A stretch of 64,000 bases of DNA from Diorhabda sublineata (taxonomy: Eukaryota; Arthropoda; Insecta; Coleoptera; Chrysomelidae). Both the position numbers and the translations under genes were made by a program. Below the pieces are notes generated by a model. It had not been told where the DNA came from and searched no databases. It saw nothing but the letters and a program-made list of their open reading frames with translations. Below, piece by piece: positions 35,845 through 48,227 of the stretch. The stretch's first letter is position 1. Each line of letters starts with the position of its first letter. Where the stretch lies: contig NC_079476.1 of assembly GCF_026230105.1 (NCBI RefSeq), positions 1,447,209 to 1,511,208 on the forward strand, read 5' to 3'.

Positions 35845-36140
35845 TATAGACTATTGGATATGAGTGCATTGAACGCTCACATCATTCAACAGATTCATGA
35901 AAGAAAACCTAAAATGATACGTATGATGTTCTTGAAAGGCCTTGCTCAGTCTCTATGTGAACCTTATATGAAATTGCGATGCTACAATCAAAGACTGCTC
36001 ACACCACTGCGAATGAGATTTGCAGCATTGCAGCAGCTCTAAAAAGTGAGTTGACAGAAGCGGAACCTTCTGGAGAGAAATAAAATTAGATAGAATGAAA
36101 AGAAAGCGATACTCATTCTGTTTGCCTGAAAAAGAGCGAA
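35845..36140 (+). pseudogene. piggyBac-like transposase C-terminal remnant
   Basis: The frame from about 35,848 reads YRLLDMSALNAHIIQQI, then RMMFLKGLAQSL and CEPYMKLR. This follows the (F)..LD.(S)..NAYI......R..FL..L...L..P(Y/H)...R pattern between the last catalytic residues and the zinc-binding tail of piggyBac transposases. A second frame at 36,095-36,150 (KRKRYSFCLPEKERR) resembles the first Cys cluster of that tail. The catalytic core and TTAA-flanked ends are missing, so this is a dead fragment. Confidence 0.65.
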
Positions 36141-37144
36141 GACTGTGCACTTATGCACATATATATATCCAAGAATGGATATTGCATTGGCGATTAGGAT
36201 CTAACATAGACCTTCTACAATTGCAGAGGCAATGCATTCTTCACATTCTTCAGAATTATGATTACGAACCACACCTACAGAAAACGATGAGCCTGTGAAA
36301 TTGTGAAAAGAGAAATATAACAATTTACAGTGAGAAATTCAATGTTTTACTCCACAGGACATGTTTTTTTTTTGGGTACCATTGACTATAAAATATAGAT
36401 TGTTGTCTTATATATATTGATAAATAACTTTTTTTAATTCAGACTGTTGATTAATAATGTTGTCATTACTATTTGATTAATTCAAAAATTTCGTTCAAAT
36501 CCTGATTTGCTTGGTATAAATTACTCTTTAAGAGATTAGATTAGAAACAACTTTGTTACTAGGGTGTATTGATGATGATTTATTTATTCAAGACCATTTG
36601 CTCAGAACTGGAGAGAGCTACGATTACGGAATGTTCAAAATGCCTCTACTCGAGTATTTCGGCTAACGAAAAAAAAAAAATAAATAAATAAATCAAATTT
36701 TAAACGGAATTCTGAACCTTGCCGTGGCAGTTAACGTGTTAAACTTACTATTTCTCAAATTTTATTCCTAGACTATGAATCTACAAAGCGGGACATGGAC
36801 AAGTTCAGTACCTATCTCACTGGCAACTTCCTCGGGTCATTAGCTACTCTCAAGACTACTTCTTCACCTAACTACGTATTTTTTCATTACCGCTTGTATG
36901 CTCCTACCTGCCTATGATGAAATTTAGAAGCATGAATGGATGGATGAGATAGTTGATGTTGATGTGTAATAAAGGAAATCGGAAATTATAATGCGTAGCA
37001 TACAGAGGCAGCGTGTAATATATTTTTATTATAAAAAAGGAAGCAATTTGAATTTTTATTTACTTGGTCGATTTTTCCGATATGTCAAATATAATTTTTA
37101 GACGACGCCATCCGAAAGTTGTTCGTTCTGTATTCATTTACATA
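36141..37144. other. Non-coding AT-rich DNA
   Basis: Nothing recognisable. Confidence 0.55.
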
Positions 37145-37210
37145 CCGAAAGTGCGTTTTGAGTGTTCCATGTAGTGAAAGTGACAGTTCCGTATTGCAAA
37201 ACACTTTCGG
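37145..37210. repeat. Short hairpin, CCGAAAGTG arms
   Basis: CCGAAAGTGCGTTTTG at 37,145-37,160 pairs with CAAAACACTTTCGG at 37,197-37,210 with one bulge. The loop is 36 bp. Possibly an end of a small inverted-repeat element. Confidence 0.6.
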
Positions 37211-38559
37211 GACGCTCTGGAGTAACTCTAGCCACTTCAATATTGACAGTCGACAGTTTCACTTCGATGATTTTGCATAACCTTAAATTTTTAATTGTCT
37301 GAAATTAGTTGTTTTAACTGAAGTTTTATCTAAATTTATGAATAACAATGAATGATGATGAAAAATAAAAAAATTGATATTGTCATTACAAATATCATTA
37401 AGTAAATTATATTGTTCAATAAATAAAACGTTTATAATTCTCAATTATTTATTTCTTTCCTCAGTGTAATTGAAAAAGTTTTTGATCTCATGCGTCGTCT
37501 GAAAAATGTTGTGTGCGCTGCGGCCGAAATACTACTTTGTTAGACTCGTCAGTTGCTCGCCTCGCTTCGCTCGTCTCGCTCGTCCTTCAGTCCTTGGCAT
37601 ACAAATTTCTATTGTTTTTATTTTGTTTTCGAATCGGATCTAATAATAGGAGAATTCGGGATTTAATAAAGCGCGGTAGATACGGGGGGATACCTTGTAC
37701 CCATTTAAGTAAATCTACCAAATATGAGCCCAAAATGTAAAGCCACCAGTTAAGGATAAAAGATCAGAATAATTAATCATCAGAACGAGTTACTTACATG
37801 ATAAAAATTGTCTATACCACTAATCTGACAATTTGAGAGTGATGTAAAGAATATAGAAGGGCTACTGTCATCTTGGCATTCCCGAGCTTAATTAATTTTT
37901 TTGTTTTGAAGTAATTGATTCAAAAATAACGTAAAATGTATAATTGACGATTTCCACAAGTCGAAGTAACAAAAAATCCGTCGATAAAATTTAATGCGTG
38001 CAGCTGCGTGTATATTCTTCTCATTCTTTTTTCTATGTTTCACTCTCATGAAGCCATCACAGCAGATCACAGAGAATCTTTTGTGGAAGCCACAAGCAGT
38101 TTTGTTCGCAGGTCGTCGATTCCGAATCAGTTGGTAACCAATTTAGGATTGCTGGATTGCACATCTTGATTGCGAACCTATTTGGGTTCCTGATTAACCG
38201 ATTTAGGGACATTTAATTACAAATAAAAACGTTTCCAGAGTTACAGATTTATAGTGAGATATTATTCACTTGTGAGGTAAATCGTCCTTATTATGGTGCT
38301 CTATCGTATCAAGAAAATACGCATCTGGATATTTCTTTTTTCTATATGTCTCTATTCAATTTTTGCTTAGTCGATGCCGTGCTTCCAATTCACAAAAATT
38401 TATGTTTTCCCGTTTATTACTTATTTTTTATATATTTGATAATCTATAATCGCTCCCAACAACATTCAAAATCTTCTTCTCTTTGTTTAACTGACGGTCA
38501 TTTGAGAACCAGGGCGTTCTCAACAATCTACTACCAATTTTTGCTGTCCTGAGCGTGGT
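37211..38559. other. Non-coding DNA with a CpG-dense patch
   Basis: At about 37,550-37,590 a run of CTCG/TCGC words (eight or so CpGs in 40 bp) stands out from the AT-rich surroundings. The rest shows no gene. Confidence 0.5.
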
Positions 38560-39060
38560 GCTTGCAATGTCCAACCATTAGTTGGATTGAGTCCGCCTCA
38601 ACGTCCTCCAACCAGGGAAAGCGTGGTCTTCCTCTCAATCGCCGTCCTCCAGGAATTCCGTACATGGCTCTGAGCGGGTATTGACCAGAAGACATCCTCT
38701 TCACGTACCCCAGCTACCCCCCTCGGTTGAAGGTCACCAATCCGTCTCAGCTCAGTATTCCTCAGCAGATCCTTCACGCACCGTTCTCGCAAACAGGGCC
38801 TAAAATCTTTCTTAGGCTCTCACGTTCCCAACAGTTCAAAATCCGATCACTTGTCGTCGTCATAGTTTATGTCTCGCATCCGTATGTGACTAAAAAACAG
38901 ATTATTGTGAGCTTTGACCTTCGTGAGAGCGCCCAGAAGCATATGCTCCACGCTCTTACCTTCATCTCCGTTATAACGGTATTATCTTCATTTATCAAGG
39001 CTCCAAGATGCCGCTTCTTTGACAGCCTTGTGGTGGTTCATGAGGAATTGGTTCCGTATA
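38560..39060 (-). pseudogene. Non-LTR retrotransposon (RTE/CR1-like) C-terminal remnant
   Basis: Minus-strand frames read VTYGCETWTMTT, ERESLRKILGPVCENGA, RRIGDLQPRG and GGRRLRGRPRFPWLEDVEAD. These match the YG.E.WT...., E...LRKI.GP..E and GRR.RGRPR..WLDDVE. blocks that end RTE/CR1-type ORF2 proteins. Stops and frame changes separate them. The region is GC-richer than its surroundings. The apparent 172-codon plus-strand frame across it (38,727-39,245) is the complement and not a gene. Confidence 0.75.
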
Positions 39061-39875
39061 GACAGACAGTGATATATTTCGAAAAAGAGTCAACAAAGTG
39101 CACACAGATCTCTCGAAATTTTGAGTTAGATTATGCACTTTATTACTGCGCGTTCAGTTGGACGCAGTTTCCAAAAAATTACGGTGGTACCACAGATACT
39201 TTATCCGCTGGATTCACCAACTTCTTCCTCTTTCCCAAACAATAGTAACAAGGGTCGTAGTTTGTAATTAAAGACTTCTAGAACTACTGCAACGCCGAAA
39301 AATCTACCAAATTTAGATCGATGAATCATTCCTTCTAAGTAATGTCACAGCGTTTATCTTTCTCTCTCTTGAGTAGTAACTTTTTGATTGTATGCAAATT
39401 CAATTTGAAGCCACGTTTAATTTCCATTAAAAATGTTGATTAGCGACATTTTCATGATTCTCATTTCCGAGAAAATTTTTCCGTTAATGGAACGAACGAA
39501 GAATCGATAGTTAATTTTAAGCTGTAAATACGAGTACATTTGTTAATAAGGAAAGTTGCGATAAATCATCTTCCTCTAATACGTATGATTAGTAAAGTGC
39601 GTACAAAAATGAACTTTAGCTCATGAGTATCCTGAACTAATTTCTTTTTTGTAAAAGAATTAGGTACCAGAAATCAACAATAGAGCTTTTCGAAGCAATT
39701 TGATGCCGATAATAGACTTTTGGCTTTCGAAAACTCGATGCAGTTCTTCAAGGCATCTGTTTTTAGTCAATAGGAGCTACAAATATTGGGTTTGGTTTCG
39801 AAACATGCACCCAAAGGTGATTCTAAGAACGGATTTTTAGTTTTCAGAAAGAGCTTACGTTGAAAAATTTAGACG

Positions 39876-39951
<76 letters not shown>

Positions 39952-40249
39952 GAAATTGAAGACAATACAGTTATATTAAGGAAAAATTGTAAGTATACAG
40001 GAATTTTGCATTTATTCTGTCGCAGCAGTAACTTCTGTTGTATAGCCACAACTCTTTAGGAATCAGAACTTGATCTTCCTCTGCAAATAGTAATTTAAAC
40101 AAATTTTTGCTAATATGTTTCTTCACAGAATTGCTCTCATCCTTTGATTTGAACTTCTCCAGTAAGTTCTTTTTGTATCAAAAAAGAGGTGTGGTCATTG
40201 AACCTACTTTTTCGAAAGTGATGTCAACCGTGTCTGTAGACAAACCAGT
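39061..40249. other. Non-coding DNA
   Basis: No gene recognised. Contains the (TA)n tract listed separately. Confidence 0.55.
39880..39946. repeat. (TA)n microsatellite, 67 bp
   Basis: Uninterrupted TA dinucleotide run. Confidence 0.98.
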
Positions 40250-40640
40250 GGCCTAAAAATAGACCAACGAATTTTGTTTGAAATTTCACTTGAAACTTGG
40301 AAAAACTTATAATTCATTGGTTTAACCTTTGTCAAGCTGGTCTAGAAGACGTTGAAGATGATTTACGTTCGCGTAGTCTTTCCACATCGAAAACGGATAA
40401 AAAAAACCAAAAATCGAAAATTTTAACATGCTAAAAGGGTGTGCAAAACTGATGTCCAAAATTCTCACTTTCGAACAACAAGACACTGGCAAAATTATTT
40501 ATATTGACACTTTGAATGCGATTGAAAATGACTCATACTTATTAGAAAAGGTAATAATGTGTGACAAAACCAAATCAACATTAGAAGGAGCCCGTCCTAA
40601 AGGACCTGACAGAAAAAAATATCCTGCACATTATATATCG
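40250..40640 (+). pseudogene. Mariner transposase N-terminal-half remnant
   Basis: The frames contain TNEFCLKFHLKLGKTYNSL, then QAGLEDVEDDLRSRSLSTSK, then KLMSKILTFEQQDTGKI and DTLNAIENDSYLLEKV. They correspond to the first helix-turn-helix, the linker (G.EDVEDD.RSGRPSTS), the (P)K.LT.EQK block and the N.IENDP.LL..V stretch just before the first catalytic Asp of irritans/mori-like mariners. The expected TGDESW block is altered to MCDKT, removing the catalytic residue context, and the catalytic half is missing. Confidence 0.7.
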
Positions 40641-41279
40641 AAAAATATATATAGAAAAATAAATAGAAAATAAATAAACCTGCGTGGAAATTATTCAAAA
40701 GAAACAATGTAAATAAACCGCTTGGTATAAAAACTGATATAAAAACAAATATCAAACGAATTCCGGGTATTGCATCAAAAACGGCGTATTCGCCGAATTT
40801 CAGAATTCTCCTATATTCAAGCAGGAACGGCTTATCAATGAATGATATGAATGATATTAATAAATAAATAATCACGAAAATATGAATCCAAACAAAAAAA
40901 TATACACAAACTAAATGAGTGATTACTGAAATAAAATTAATGGCACAGAAAGTCACGATAAAATGTTTTCCTTTGTGTATAAAATGATTAATTAGGTAAA
41001 AATCAAAGGTCAGAATAACAGGACAATATTTAAAAAAACATATTACATTATGGGTATCAAAATATTTGAAACAAAAGCTTTTAAAAAAAAAATTTCAACT
41101 GTGCACTATCATTCCCAGACCCAAAAAGCCGGCTTGTATAATTAACTTATATTTTTCAATAGCACCTGTATGTTGTAGAACCACAACTAACACACCAAAG
41201 TCATTTTTGTCTTCTACTCTTTTATTCTTTCAGCCCTACACATTTCCATCGTTTTTGTTCTAGCAGACCCATCAACTTA
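40641..41279. other. Non-coding AT-rich DNA
   Basis: A 119-codon minus frame (40,597-40,956) is Phe/Ile-rich low-complexity sequence and is probably chance. Confidence 0.5.
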
Positions 41280-41854
41280 ACAGGTGATGGTAGTTACGAA
41301 GTCCTTTCGTGGAAAATCGTTTCCACTCGCCGCGAAGTTTGCACGTGAAAGCTCCAAGAAGCAGACAGTAGACAGTACATTGCAAGCTTTTAGAGAGTTT
41401 GGTAGTCCGTGTTAAAACGTTGAAACTTCCGATATTTCAACGAAATTTACGAACAATTTATAAAATAAAAAATTTTAATATCGTTCGTTGTTATTTTCTT
41501 CAGTTAACGGTTTTTTCACGTGATTTGCAGAGTGTTTAAAGAAATTTCAATTCTATTAAGAGGAATACATTAAAATCTTTATCCAACTTCTCTGGATTTT
41601 GGCTAGACTTTTAAAGTGTTCATTTTTTTCTCTTTAATTTAATGGTGATTTATGCAAAGATTAGACGGAATTGAGAGTTCTGTGTTGTGCACAAGGATTT
41701 AAACGAATGCGCTAAGGAGATTACTGGCAGTACTTATTAAAATGTTTGTTTTTGTAATGGTTTAATTGTTTTAAGTGATTTATGGAGTGATTATTTCACG
41801 GTCATTTACTTGGATTACTTAGTTTAAACATGGATATTTTTCTCTGCAAAATGT
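41280..41854 (+). other. Candidate 5' leader and first coding exon of a host gene
   Basis: A GC-richer stretch (41,285-41,420) with two CACGTG E-box-like words (near 41,343 and 41,517) is followed by about 400 bp of leader-like sequence. Then comes AAACATGG at 41,830, a good insect start context. The frame MDIFLCKM runs to 41,854, directly before GTAAGT, a perfect splice donor (41,855-41,860). Read through without splicing, the frame stops after 43 codons. No downstream exon is recognised in the next 20 kb, so the intron would be long. This rests only on start context and donor, so the call is tentative. Confidence 0.3.
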
Positions 41855-41860
41855 GTAAGT

Positions 41861-42819
41861 ACATAATCTGGATTTATTTGCCATGTAAATGTTTCATAAT
41901 CGCACTTAACACGCAAACCTATGTTCGTTTTATTTGCATGCAACGAATGATTTACTGATTAATCTTAGATTGAGTGGCATTCATGTGTTTTCGAAAAGGT
42001 ATATTTCTCTTCATAATTTTTTTCACTATGCTTTTAGAATGTGATCAGTTTAGATTAGATATTACTAGGACCATAATTAATATTTTTTTTGAAAAATTGT
42101 GGACTTTTTTTCAAATAGATTTTATATAAGATTATTTTTCTTCCTTTTGTAATGAATAGTAGGATTGCTAAAGTTTCTAAAATATAATTTTAGTATCATA
42201 GAAATTCCTCATTTTGTTGTAAACATTTTCCTGTTTCTAGATTGAAGTGAATTTTTTTAATTCTCTTTTGCTTCAAAATTTAATCCGAAGTATATGTATT
42301 CTTCAACTATATACAGTGTTGTATCGTTTATTTGTACATCTTGTTAATCTACCAGTTCGTTGTACATTACTTTTGTCTATAATTTGAAAATGAAAGGTGT
42401 TACCAAAGCCAGGGGTCTGTAATTTGAATAAAAAATACAATTTGAGTACCGAAATTAAATTTTTTATTATTTTTATAAACTTTGAAGGTTAAGAATTTAG
42501 TAAATGAACAATAATAAATTAAAGAATCAATTATCGTTATCTAATAATGTACTTAGCACTGTAATCATAATTTTTACTTATTATTGATTGAAATCTGTTG
42601 AAACGACTTTCAGTAGGGACGTTAAAACTTACACTGTAGAATCAGTCTCCAAAATAACTAGTTATTTCTAAAATATAGCAAAAATAGTATTTGAAGTAAA
42701 TGTTTTTCTAGAAAACATCTACAGGTGAATTAAATTTTATTGCCTTTCAAAACTATGTTTGTATTGGACAGCTTCTGTACCACTTGATCCTTTGTAATGT
42801 CTGCCACATCATAATCATT
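41861..42819. other. Non-coding AT-rich DNA
   Basis: Possibly intron of the candidate gene at 41,830. Nothing else is recognised. Confidence 0.5.
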
Positions 42820-42823
42820 GTAT

Positions 42824-43800
42824 CTAACTATTATCACAGAGATTTAAGAATGTAACTTTGATTTCGTCATCTTCTTCATCAATCTTGTCAATTATTTTCA
42901 CATATCCATATTCCCCAATTGTTTTGCCAAGCAATTTCACAAAAATATAATTTCCAGTTTTAAATTCTAGATTCAGCCTCATTCTTAGATTCGGAATCAG
43001 TGTACACAACTTCTACATTAAGTTTCGGCTCATTTTAAATAGCATATAACAATAGTTGTCGCAAAAAAGGTTGAATTTTTCATCACTATATCAAAAGAAT
43101 TTGATTTTATTCCGGTTTGATTAAAGAATTTTCCGGTGACTTAATTGAATTTTTTATTGTGGTTACTTCTCAACGCTCCACGCTCATTTCTGGTGAAATG
43201 CTCAAAGTATTTGCAGCACATCTCTTTCCAATGTCTTCTACAAATTTTTTCAGATTTTCGACACCTCCTTCAGCAGCGACCAGGGTATCTGAAGTCCTCC
43301 AACTACGTCTGTAGCGTCTTTACCATAGTTTCCGTATAGTTCCAAGTAGAACTTTGCACATGTAAAAATCTTTTTGGTATCTTTGTCGCCAAAATGTAAA
43401 ACATAGTTTTATTTCTGTACGGGATTCATCACTCAAAAAATGCAGGTGTTTAATTGGATTAAGATATGCCCAAATGGCAGCTGGATAATGAGAAACGTAA
43501 AAATTGTGCAGATTTTGCTGTGTCTTTCTAATATACTACAACTTTGTGCAGATTTATTTGTGTGCGTGAACTGTCAAAATGAAATGCTTCAATTTCTTGA
43601 GAATATTGAGTTGAATAATTCCCAGAAAAGGCTATGTTTTATTATCAAATTCTTTATAAGAAGGAATCTCATTAACACTCTTTTGACAAACATTTCTCAT
43701 TATAGCGGTCACAATACCTCTTCTGAAGCAATCTCTTATAGCTGTTATAATTTTTTATTGAATAAACGATATACTTTATGACTATATTTGCGTGGGTCAT
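42824..43800 (-). pseudogene. Degenerate transposon-type protein of uncharacterised insect family
   Basis: Scattered minus-strand frames give FLSDES.T.IKLCFTFW near 43,430, a YGNYGKDATDVVGG stretch near 43,290, and a clean 61-codon C-terminal frame (43,009-42,824) with FKTGNYIFVKLLGKTIGEY and IDEEDDEIKVTF. The order FFSDG..(S/T)QY.NK, then HGKG..DG.GG, then a small G(D/N)Y..VK beta-rich tail is familiar from large uncharacterised proteins repeated in insect genomes. Stops and frame changes throughout show a dead copy. I do not know the reaction it performs. Confidence 0.4.
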
Positions 43801-44639
43801 GCAGAAAGTATCGTAGGTCGTAGTCTGAAAAAAGTTTGATAACCTAACCTACTATTACAATCATCCTCATAGAAATTAACAACACATTCATCTGAAATTT
43901 TGCTTCTTTCCTATTGAAGACCCATTTTCGTCTTTTTGATGTTTTTTTTTCGAAACTTATCACACCTGTGTTGTTATATATATACTATTTTTGTTGAAAG
44001 TCTTTTTTTTTCTGAAAAATAACTTTTCTGTTCCAATGCTTCATGAGACTGTATGATGAAACGATTGGTTATTAACAAGTTGCAATGTGCCTTCCAATGC
44101 ACCAGCTCATCCTCTTGATTTACGACACGAAAATGACATTTTTAATGCACCTGAATCAGAATCAAAAGTCACAGTGAAGACAAAACGTCGTTTTATACTT
44201 TGCTCCATAAATATCATGATTGAGCGAAGGTATTCTTTATCCCATTTATTGAGGTGGGTGTCAAATCCAATCAATTCGCTTACCACATTAAAGAGTAATT
44301 TTTCAGATTCAAGAAATTAAATTTTTCATTTATTTTTATTGATTATTTGATTGGCATTCGAGGAATCAAAGTAATAAAAATGTTTATTATATTACTGATG
44401 AGTTTCATATAAAATAACGGAGGTTTTAATTCGGAGTTGAATCAATATAAATGAAATATAATGAATCTAAATTTAATACTTGACAAAGTCGTTAATAACC
44501 GTATGGTACCTTTTCAATAAATTTCAGTATTAAAATTATTGCTTTCCCGTCGTATTTTATCTTTTCTCTTCCAATACTTTGGCAAGTATATGTGAATATT
44601 TGAATACCCATGTTATTAAAAAAACTCAAATAAATCAAA
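43801..44639. other. Unassigned DNA
   Basis: A 77-codon plus frame (44,087-44,320) starts MPSNAPAHPLDLRHEND. NAPAHP could be a decayed DNAPGHP block of a pogo/Tigger-type transposase, but nothing else supports this. Confidence 0.35.
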
Positions 44640-45135
44640 GAGGTAATAACGCAATTTATATTACGAGGGTTGCAATTCTCAACTCATCAACCGCTTCTAC
44701 AGGTGTCGAAATTTATTTTTGATCTGTGGCTATAAGAAAAAATCATCAACAAGATTTGTACGGAGAATGACCCATCGTTTTGACTGTTCAAGAATGTTTT
44801 TCCTTCAACTGATTTGTGGAGAATGATTCGTCTTCTTCGAGTGGTTTTCCTGATTCTTTCGAATATTTCTAGCAAACAAATTTGGTATACCATTCAGAAT
44901 TCACAGTTCTACGTTGCTCTAACATATGTTGTGGGATTTGGCAAGTCTTGAAAGACTGTTGCAGTCGATTGTTGTTAGTTTCGGAGTTCATATGTAAAGA
45001 TCCATGATTCGTCGGTTGATATGATCTTGCAGACGTTTTTTGAAATCTTTTTTACAGTCAAATGTTCATGTAATATTGAATGCGTGTCTCAACCTGACGT
45101 TTTTGGATGACCTTAACGAAATTCATCTTGTAACG
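44640..45135 (-). pseudogene. Mariner-like transposase remnant, heavily frameshifted
   Basis: Piecing frames along the minus strand: a STDESWIF-like block (near 45,020) with the first catalytic Asp, LARNIRKNQENHSK-type sequence (44,870), and VDDFFL.PQIKNKF (44,720) with the third catalytic region (expected CDFFLFPKLK). The order and spacing fit a SETMAR/irritans-like mariner. The second catalytic block is not recognisable. Many single-base shifts make this an old copy. Confidence 0.5.
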
Positions 45136-46403
45136 AAGTGAGACCTTTACGGAATTAGGAAAAGCAGCACGGAAATAATTCCATTTTTTGAGTAAATTGA
45201 ATGAAGTATCTCTAAACAAATGGTATGATAACACGATCAATATTGCCAGCAAGATTTGACTTATTCTTATCAGTATTGCCATATCTCAAAGTTAGTACGA
45301 AGTTGTATTAATTTAATTAGTGTTATAAAAATGAAAATGATAATATTTTTTTTTCTAGGAAACTGGTATGGATATTCTATACAATATTATAAAGAAATAA
45401 TAATGTTCTCGAATTCTCAAATCGGCCCTTGTTTAACGAAACATTTTTATGTTTGTTTTTTAGTTTTTACAAGCTTTTGTCAACAAATTGTAACAATTTT
45501 CTGACAATAAAGCATTTCTCTCTCTTAAAATAAATGTTCGAATTTTGAGAAATAGAAACAACTATCAAAAACAACTTCTGAATTGATTGACATAAAATTG
45601 TTATACAATATGACTCACTCAATACAATTGTGGGATTCAATTGTGGATTATTATGTATTTTATGTTTCTATTATTACTTTTTGGTTTTGTAAACAATTGA
45701 TGTTAATGTTATAAGAAGATGTCCGTAATATTTACGATGTTTTCTTTAAAGAACAAAACGGGTAATTAAGAAATTTGGACAACTTTATGAGGTTCTTAAA
45801 ACAAATTATCGGAATCTTGATAAACTTTATGTGCCTTTTGATAAAAATTATTGGAATTTCGTTCCCTTTTACTTGATTGTGTAATTTATCAAACCGTTTT
45901 ATCTGTCCCTTTTAGATGGGAATCGAAATTTTTGAGGAAATTAAACTAAAATACCACCCTTCCATTTATTGTAACATGATTTATGATAATTTTCCTTCAT
46001 GAGAAGGGCATTTTGCAATATTTTATTATTATTATTATTAAAATTTTTTGTTGGAGTGTTGTGAAGTAGAAATTTATTGGAATTTATCTTTTATTGTCAT
46101 ATGAGGAACAAGCCTCTTGTAAAGTGTACCCAATGTTGCATCCCATTTCCTTTCTGTAGTCAACTCGGAATAAAAATCGAAATTAATTGATCACTACTTA
46201 GAGACAATTCTATAACCCCCAAGAAGTTGCTACATTACTTTAGAGTTACCAAAATTTTGAAAAGGTTGTTCTACTTGGTTCCAAAACGGCGGAGGGCAAA
46301 GCATGGAACTCCTAAAGTATATAGAGAAAAATCCGATTTTGTCTGTCAAGTTTTTATGCCGTGAAGCTCCCAGAATTTGGCATTAGTCATTTTTAAAAAT
46401 AAT
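45136..46403. other. Non-coding AT-rich DNA
   Basis: Nothing recognisable. A short TTA trinucleotide run lies at 46,022-46,040. Confidence 0.55.
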
Positions 46404-46446
46404 GGGAGGGCCCGCTAACTTGCGTATCAAGACAGCGGGCCATCCC
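46404..46446. repeat. GC-rich hairpin
   Basis: GGGAGGGCCCGCT (46,404-46,416) pairs with AGCGGGCCATCCC (46,434-46,446), 12 of 13 positions, with a 17-bp loop. It is strikingly GC-rich for this window. Its role is unknown. It could be part of a dispersed repeat whose body covers about 46,200-46,700. Confidence 0.75.
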
Positions 46447-48181
46447 CTAGAAAATGAGTCTTATCATTACAGTAACTAAAAGTAACTACATAGGTCATTG
46501 CCGTTTGGTTTGCCGTTCAAGGGAAACGTCAGTATTCTGGGCAAAACGGGAAAAAACCATTTCTACTTATGAAGTCCGGAATGACTGAGGTTATCAATGA
46601 GGATGTTTAGGCTCCATTTGGACTGTAATTTTCAAATAACACTAGCCCACAAGATTTTTTGAACATAGGCGAGACCTTTTATTTAAAAAATGGAAATACC
46701 CGCCCAATAATAGAAAAAATATTTATTAAGCTCTAACACGTACCACTTTTCAATAGCATAATTATCCCTATTTACATTAGCAGGAAGGTTTTGCAAATAA
46801 TCTGATAAGACAAAACGTTTTTTATTAAAAATTTGCTTTCAGTACACATCCTTAAACTACCTGTGCATATCTTGCTGAACACAGGCTTATATTCAACTCG
46901 ATTTATTACAGAACCATCGTTGATTCGATGCTAAGAAATTCAGTCAAGCAAACAGCGGCTTTACCATATCGCCAAGCTAATTCAAACGCTGCTATGTAAT
47001 AGAATTTCACTTGCAAGCCCTACAGGGCTATTTTCATTCCATAAATTTATTATTCTATGGAACTTGCAGTTTGTTTGTTTCCCTCGATTGTAGTTTTCGT
47101 CGTATGGGTTCCACATGGTTTTGACCGTAGTTTCTTGTTCAGAACCAAATCCTTTAAAATCTTCCGCCGTCCGATTTCCATTTAATCGATTCTTTATATT
47201 ATTGCACCATAAAGTCCAGTCCATAAATGCTTACCATACAAATTTTTTACTATAAACGATATTTTTTGGTATGTTTGATTCTATAATTTCATTAACATTT
47301 TCTCATCAGTATTATAATCAAATCGTGAGAGTTTGGAATATTAAATATTTGCAACGTTAAAATCGAAATAAATCGATATTGATCCATGGTCATTTGATAA
47401 ACTGGAAACAGTTCATGGGATCTGTTCATTATAATGTACTGATTGGCTTTTATTCTGAAAAAACACGAAGGATTGTGTTTTTCCATCGTAGCAGAATACA
47501 TAGAGGAATCCATACAAAGAAAACTAGAAATATCAAAAAAATTTAACACTTGCAAAATAAAAACTCTGCGATAATCCAGGAAATACCGAAGGGACTAAAT
47601 ATGTTAATTATATTGTTGTTTTCAGTAAAATGTTATAAATAAATAATTGGTTCGTCTTATAATAATTAATTAAATTGTATTTTTTATTTCGCGCACTGAA
47701 ACAAAATTCCAAATTACAACAAAATATAGTAAAAAATGAGATGTAATTGGGATTATGACGGAATGTATCACGGAAGGGAAGTTACGTGTATGGGATTTGA
47801 AGGAGAGGAAACACAAACAAGATTACAACAACACTACAGCTTTAACAAACATAGACCTATAAGAAGTTACAGGAAGTAGAATGCGGATTTAAGTCTACGA
47901 ATGTAAATGCTTTGGGTTCATGGGTAAAACAAACTGGTTACACGCTAAATCGTTTAAGAACTGCCGTATTTCTTGACGGTGTTTATTACAATTAAAAACC
48001 GTTTCGACCAAAGTAACAACTCTTCGAGTCAATTATTCATGATGTTGATTGTGTTTGAGTGAAAAGGGGTTATTAGTACTAATATATTAGGTTTTTTTAT
48101 GTTATTTAAGTGATGTTTGTGTTTCTACTTTATTGAATCACTTCCGTTTTATCAATACGTCCTTGTGGAATTTGTATTATT
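46447..48181. other. Unassigned DNA
   Basis: GC-richer until about 46,700, then AT-rich. Minus frames at 46,982-47,224 (80 codons) and 47,292-47,555 (87 codons) are adjacent and somewhat coding-like, but I recognise no motif. Confidence 0.45.
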
Positions 48182-48220
48182 GACGCGCGTTTCGATAAGC
48201 AAGTTGTCTTGTCTTCAGAC
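48182..48220 (-). repeat. Conserved retroelement-like motif, copy 2
   Basis: Matches 371-410 (GCGCGTTTCGATAA shared exactly, TCTTCAGA shared). It lies directly before the duplicated segment at 48,228. Confidence 0.5.
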
Positions 48221-48227
48221 TTTTTCA

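Noticed and set aside
38727..39245. 172-codon plus-strand ORF, the longest in the window
   Set aside because: Most of it is the complement of a recognisable minus-strand retrotransposon tail and it has no motif of its own.
44087..44320. NAPAHPLDL as a pogo-type catalytic block
   Set aside because: The following conserved PPN.T...QP.D stretch is absent.
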